A DNA stretch of 7,230 bases from Flavisolibacter sp. (GTDB lineage: Bacteria; Bacteroidota; Bacteroidia; Chitinophagales; Chitinophagaceae): contig JAICTW010000119.1 of the NCBI GenBank assembly GCA_025936195.1, positions 1 to 7,230 of the forward strand. Reading direction: 5' to 3'. Shown piece by piece: positions 5,301 through 7,230 of this stretch. The notes beneath the pieces were generated by a model. It ran no database searches. It saw only the letters and a program-made list of their open reading frames with translations, and was not told the origin of the DNA. How positions within the stretch are numbered: the stretch's first letter is position 1; every line of letters begins with the position of its first letter. The position numbers and the translations under genes were made by a program.

Positions 5301-6224
5301 ATGAGCAATTGTTCTACACCTACTGAGACAATAAAAAGAAATAAACCGGATTGGCTTCGTGTAAAACTTCCTATAGGCGAAAACTACAAGCATGTACGCG
5401 GCCTTGTTGATACACATAAACTCCATACCATTTGTGAAAGCGGTAATTGCCCTAACATGGGCGAGTGCTGGGGTGAAGGCACAGCTACGTTTATGATCCT
5501 TGGAAATGTTTGTACCAGAAGTTGCGGCTTTTGTGCAGTGGCAACAGGTAAACCAGAAGCCATAGATTGGGACGAACCGCAAAGAGTGGCCGAAGCTATT
5601 TTCCTGATGAAAGTAAAACATGCTGTGATCACTTCCGTTGACCGCGACGAATTGAAAGATGGCGGCTCCATCATTTGGTACAATACCATTAAAGCAGTAA
5701 AAGCGCTGAATCCGCAAACTACTTTGGAAACATTGATTCCCGATTTCAAAGGCGAAAAAGAAAATGTCCAGCGTATTGTTGAAGCTGCGCCGGAAGTGGT
5801 TTCTCACAATATTGAAACAGTTGAACGCTTAACAAAACAGGTTCGCATACAGGCTAAGTATTGGAGAAGTATGGAAGTGATTAAGCTTCTCAAGCAAAGT
5901 GGTATGAGAACCAAAAGCGGAATTATGCTTGGATTGGGTGAAAAGAAAGAAGAAGTGGTCCAAACCCTGCATGATCTTGCCAATGCCGGATGTGATGTTG
6001 TTACAATTGGGCAATATCTTCAACCCACTAAAAAACATTTACCTGTTGAACGTTTTGTCCATCCGGATGAATTTGCAGAATACAAGGATATAGGATACAA
6101 TCTTGGGTTGGATTATGTAGAAAGTGGTCCGCTGGTACGTTCATCCTATCACAGCGAAAGGCATGTCATTCCCGGTTATGGGAGGGAAGTATGGAAAAAA
6201 GAAAAAGCACAAACAATTGCATAA
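5301..6224 (+). CDS. lipA: Lipoyl synthase (radical SAM)
   Basis: Inserts two sulfurs at C6 and C8 of octanoyl groups bound to E2 or GcvH proteins, making the lipoyl cofactor of pyruvate and 2-oxoglutarate dehydrogenases and the glycine cleavage system. The 307-residue length is typical. The auxiliary [4Fe-4S] cluster motif C-x4-C-x5-C is at C45, C50 and C56 ([12 protein letters not shown]). The radical-SAM motif C-x3-C-x2-C is at C71, C75 and C78 (CTRSCGFC). The C-terminal R280-S-S-Y supplies the conserved serine that ligates the auxiliary cluster. All expected residues are present. No lipB or lipoate ligase gene is in the window. No SD sequence precedes the ATG; the leader is AT-rich and holds a 7-bp repeat run. 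The TAA stop shares a base with the next gene's ATG. Confidence 0.98.
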   Translation: MSNCSTPTETIKRNKPDWLRVKLPIGENYKHVRGLVDTHKLHTICESGNCPNMGECWGEGTATFMILGNVCTRSCGFCAVATGKPEAIDWDEPQRVAEAIFLMKVKHAVITSVDRDELKDGGSIIWYNTIKAVKALNPQTTLETLIPDFKGEKENVQRIVEAAPEVVSHNIETVERLTKQVRIQAKYWRSMEVIKLLKQSGMRTKSGIMLGLGEKKEEVVQTLHDLANAGCDVVTIGQYLQPTKKHLPVERFVHPDEFAEYKDIGYNLGLDYVESGPLVRSSYHSERHVIPGYGREVWKKEKAQTIA

Positions 6225-7195
6225 TGCTTCGATATCAATTCTTCCTCCTCATTTTTTTTCTACCGGTAATTTCTTTTACGCAGTTGCAATGGAAAAATGT
6301 GGACACTCTTTATCAACCTTTACCCGGATCGGTTCATGTTTTTTATACGGAAGAAAAAATAGATACAGCACCCTTTCGCGCATTTTTTGTTATAGCAGAT
6401 TTGAAAGATAAAAAATTAGATTTTACAACGGACACTACTTACAAAAGAAGACTGACACCTTCTCAATTTTATCAAAAAGATGATCAGCCATTGGTTGTGG
6501 TTAATTGCACTTTTTTTTCATTCGAAACCAACCAGAATTTGAATCTTGCTATAAAGAACGGAAAGCTTGTTTCCTATAACCGGCAAACATTTTCAGGAAA
6601 AGGAAAAGACACACTTACCTACCGGCATGTATTGGCAAGTGCAATTGGCATTTCCGGAAAAAGAACGGCCGATGTAGCCTGGACGTTTACGGATTCTTCC
6701 AAAAAGCAGGCTTATGCCAGTCAAATACCTTTCGATATTTACAAAGATTCCACTGAAGAAGAAAATTTGAAAGACGTTATATATCGAACATCCATTGCCC
6801 ATCACAGTGCAGCAGCTTCTTTTCAAAAATGGAAAATGGAAACTGCTGTTGGTGGCGGTCCTGTTCTTTTGCAAAACGGAGAAATTAAAATCACCAATAA
6901 TGAGGAATATAAATTTCCCGGCAAAGGCATCCACGACAAACATCCGCGTACCGCAATGGGCTATACCAAAGAGAATAAATTAATCATCTTAGTTATTGAA
7001 GGAAGAAATCCAAATGCCCATGGCGCCACGCTTACGGAAGAAGCGCAGATACTGAAGGACCTGGGTTGTGTGGAAGCATTGAACCTGGATGGAGGTGGCA
7101 GCAGTTGCTTACTGGTCAATGGAAAAGAGACCATTCAGCCTTCAGATAAAAAGCAGAGAGCTGTGCCTGCTGTATTTATCATTTCAGAAAACTGA
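6224..7195 (+). CDS. Secreted phosphodiester glycosidase family (NAGPA domain) protein
   Basis: Exported protein of 323 residues with an N-terminal signal peptide (M-L-R-Y, hydrophobic run 6-16, likely cleavage near T19-Q20). The rest matches the NAGPA domain, first known from the human GlcNAc-1-phosphodiester alpha-N-acetylglucosaminidase 'uncovering enzyme'. Visible blocks are VVVNCTFF in the N-terminal half, AVGGGPVLLQNGEI, HPRTAMGY (R242), VIEGRNP (R261), and the hallmark NLDGGGSS at 287-294, followed by RAVPAVFII. The bacterial substrate is unknown; a periplasmic or surface sugar phosphodiester is a reasonable guess. The ATG at 6224 is chosen over one at 6191 because only the former puts the signal peptide at the N-terminus. 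It overlaps the lipA stop as TAATG, so translation is probably coupled to lipA. Confidence 0.9.
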   Translation: MLRYQFFLLIFFLPVISFTQLQWKNVDTLYQPLPGSVHVFYTEEKIDTAPFRAFFVIADLKDKKLDFTTDTTYKRRLTPSQFYQKDDQPLVVVNCTFFSFETNQNLNLAIKNGKLVSYNRQTFSGKGKDTLTYRHVLASAIGISGKRTADVAWTFTDSSKKQAYASQIPFDIYKDSTEEENLKDVIYRTSIAHHSAAASFQKWKMETAVGGGPVLLQNGEIKITNNEEYKFPGKGIHDKHPRTAMGYTKENKLIILVIEGRNPNAHGATLTEEAQILKDLGCVEALNLDGGGSSCLLVNGKETIQPSDKKQRAVPAVFIISEN

Positions 7196-7218
7196 TCATT
7201 CCCTGATTTCCCATACAA

Positions 7219-7230
7219 GGGCAGACGCCC
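7219..7230. repeat. Palindrome cut by the window end (gggc/gccc)
   Basis: GGGC at 7219-7222 pairs with GCCC at 7227-7230 around a 4-nt loop. The window ends at the last paired base, so the stem may be longer. It could be the terminator of the lipA/NAGPA unit or another REP-like palindrome. No gene is visible in 7196-7230. Confidence 0.25.

Noticed and set aside
5211..5807. 198-codon open frame on the - strand
   Set aside because: It is antisense to lipA, whose homology is unambiguous; the translation shows no family motifs.

Overview
The window looks like a chromosomal core-gene region of a Bacteroidota bacterium, most likely of the Chitinophagaceae or a close relative. The reasons are its moderately AT-rich composition, a DUF2851 protein, a UbiA/KdsC/Maf gene cluster, exported proteins with 'xxxQ' signal-peptide ends, a beta-barrel-like exported protein ending in a strand and basic tail, AT-rich translation starts with few Shine-Dalgarno sequences, and a tiny lipoprotein with an S-C lipobox. 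The taxonomic call is inference from family knowledge. I see no rRNA, tRNA, CRISPR array, IS element, phage gene or recognisable defence system.

Left block (1-3419, all + strand). The tail of an unidentified gene is followed by a KdsC-like HAD phosphatase (39-560), a UbiA-type membrane prenyltransferase (572-1489), a Maf nucleotide pyrophosphatase (1492-2052) and a DUF2851 protein (2106-3419). Gaps of 11, 2 and 53 nt suggest one transcription unit, although the products share no obvious single pathway. DUF2851 is the most interesting protein here. Its N-terminal third carries an E...PD...E-x-H pattern like a PD-(D/E)XK nuclease core. Its only four cysteines fall as one isolated Cys plus a C-terminal C-x4-C-x2-C, which suggests a metal or Fe-S site.

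Middle (3420-4320). A non-coding stretch holds two runs of 7-bp tandem units and a perfect 9-bp palindrome. On the - strand follow a 44-residue lipoprotein gene that is easy to miss (3647-3781) and an OsmC-like thiol peroxidase family gene (3864-4277). A strong hairpin lies between those two. A 43-bp divergent spacer then leads to the + strand genes.

Right block (4321-7230, + strand). A GTG-started exported protein of unknown function, probably an outer-membrane barrel, is followed by a 158-bp spacer with another 7-bp repeat run. Next come lipoyl synthase lipA (5301-6224) and, overlapping its stop codon by one base (TAATG), a secreted NAGPA-type phosphodiester glycosidase family protein (6224-7195). 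The window ends just inside a small palindrome.

Most of the window is ordinary housekeeping sequence. The items worth a second look are the DUF2851 active-site hypothesis, the micro-lipoprotein with its flanking RNA structures, the heptameric intergenic repeats, and the translational coupling of lipA to a secreted glycosidase.
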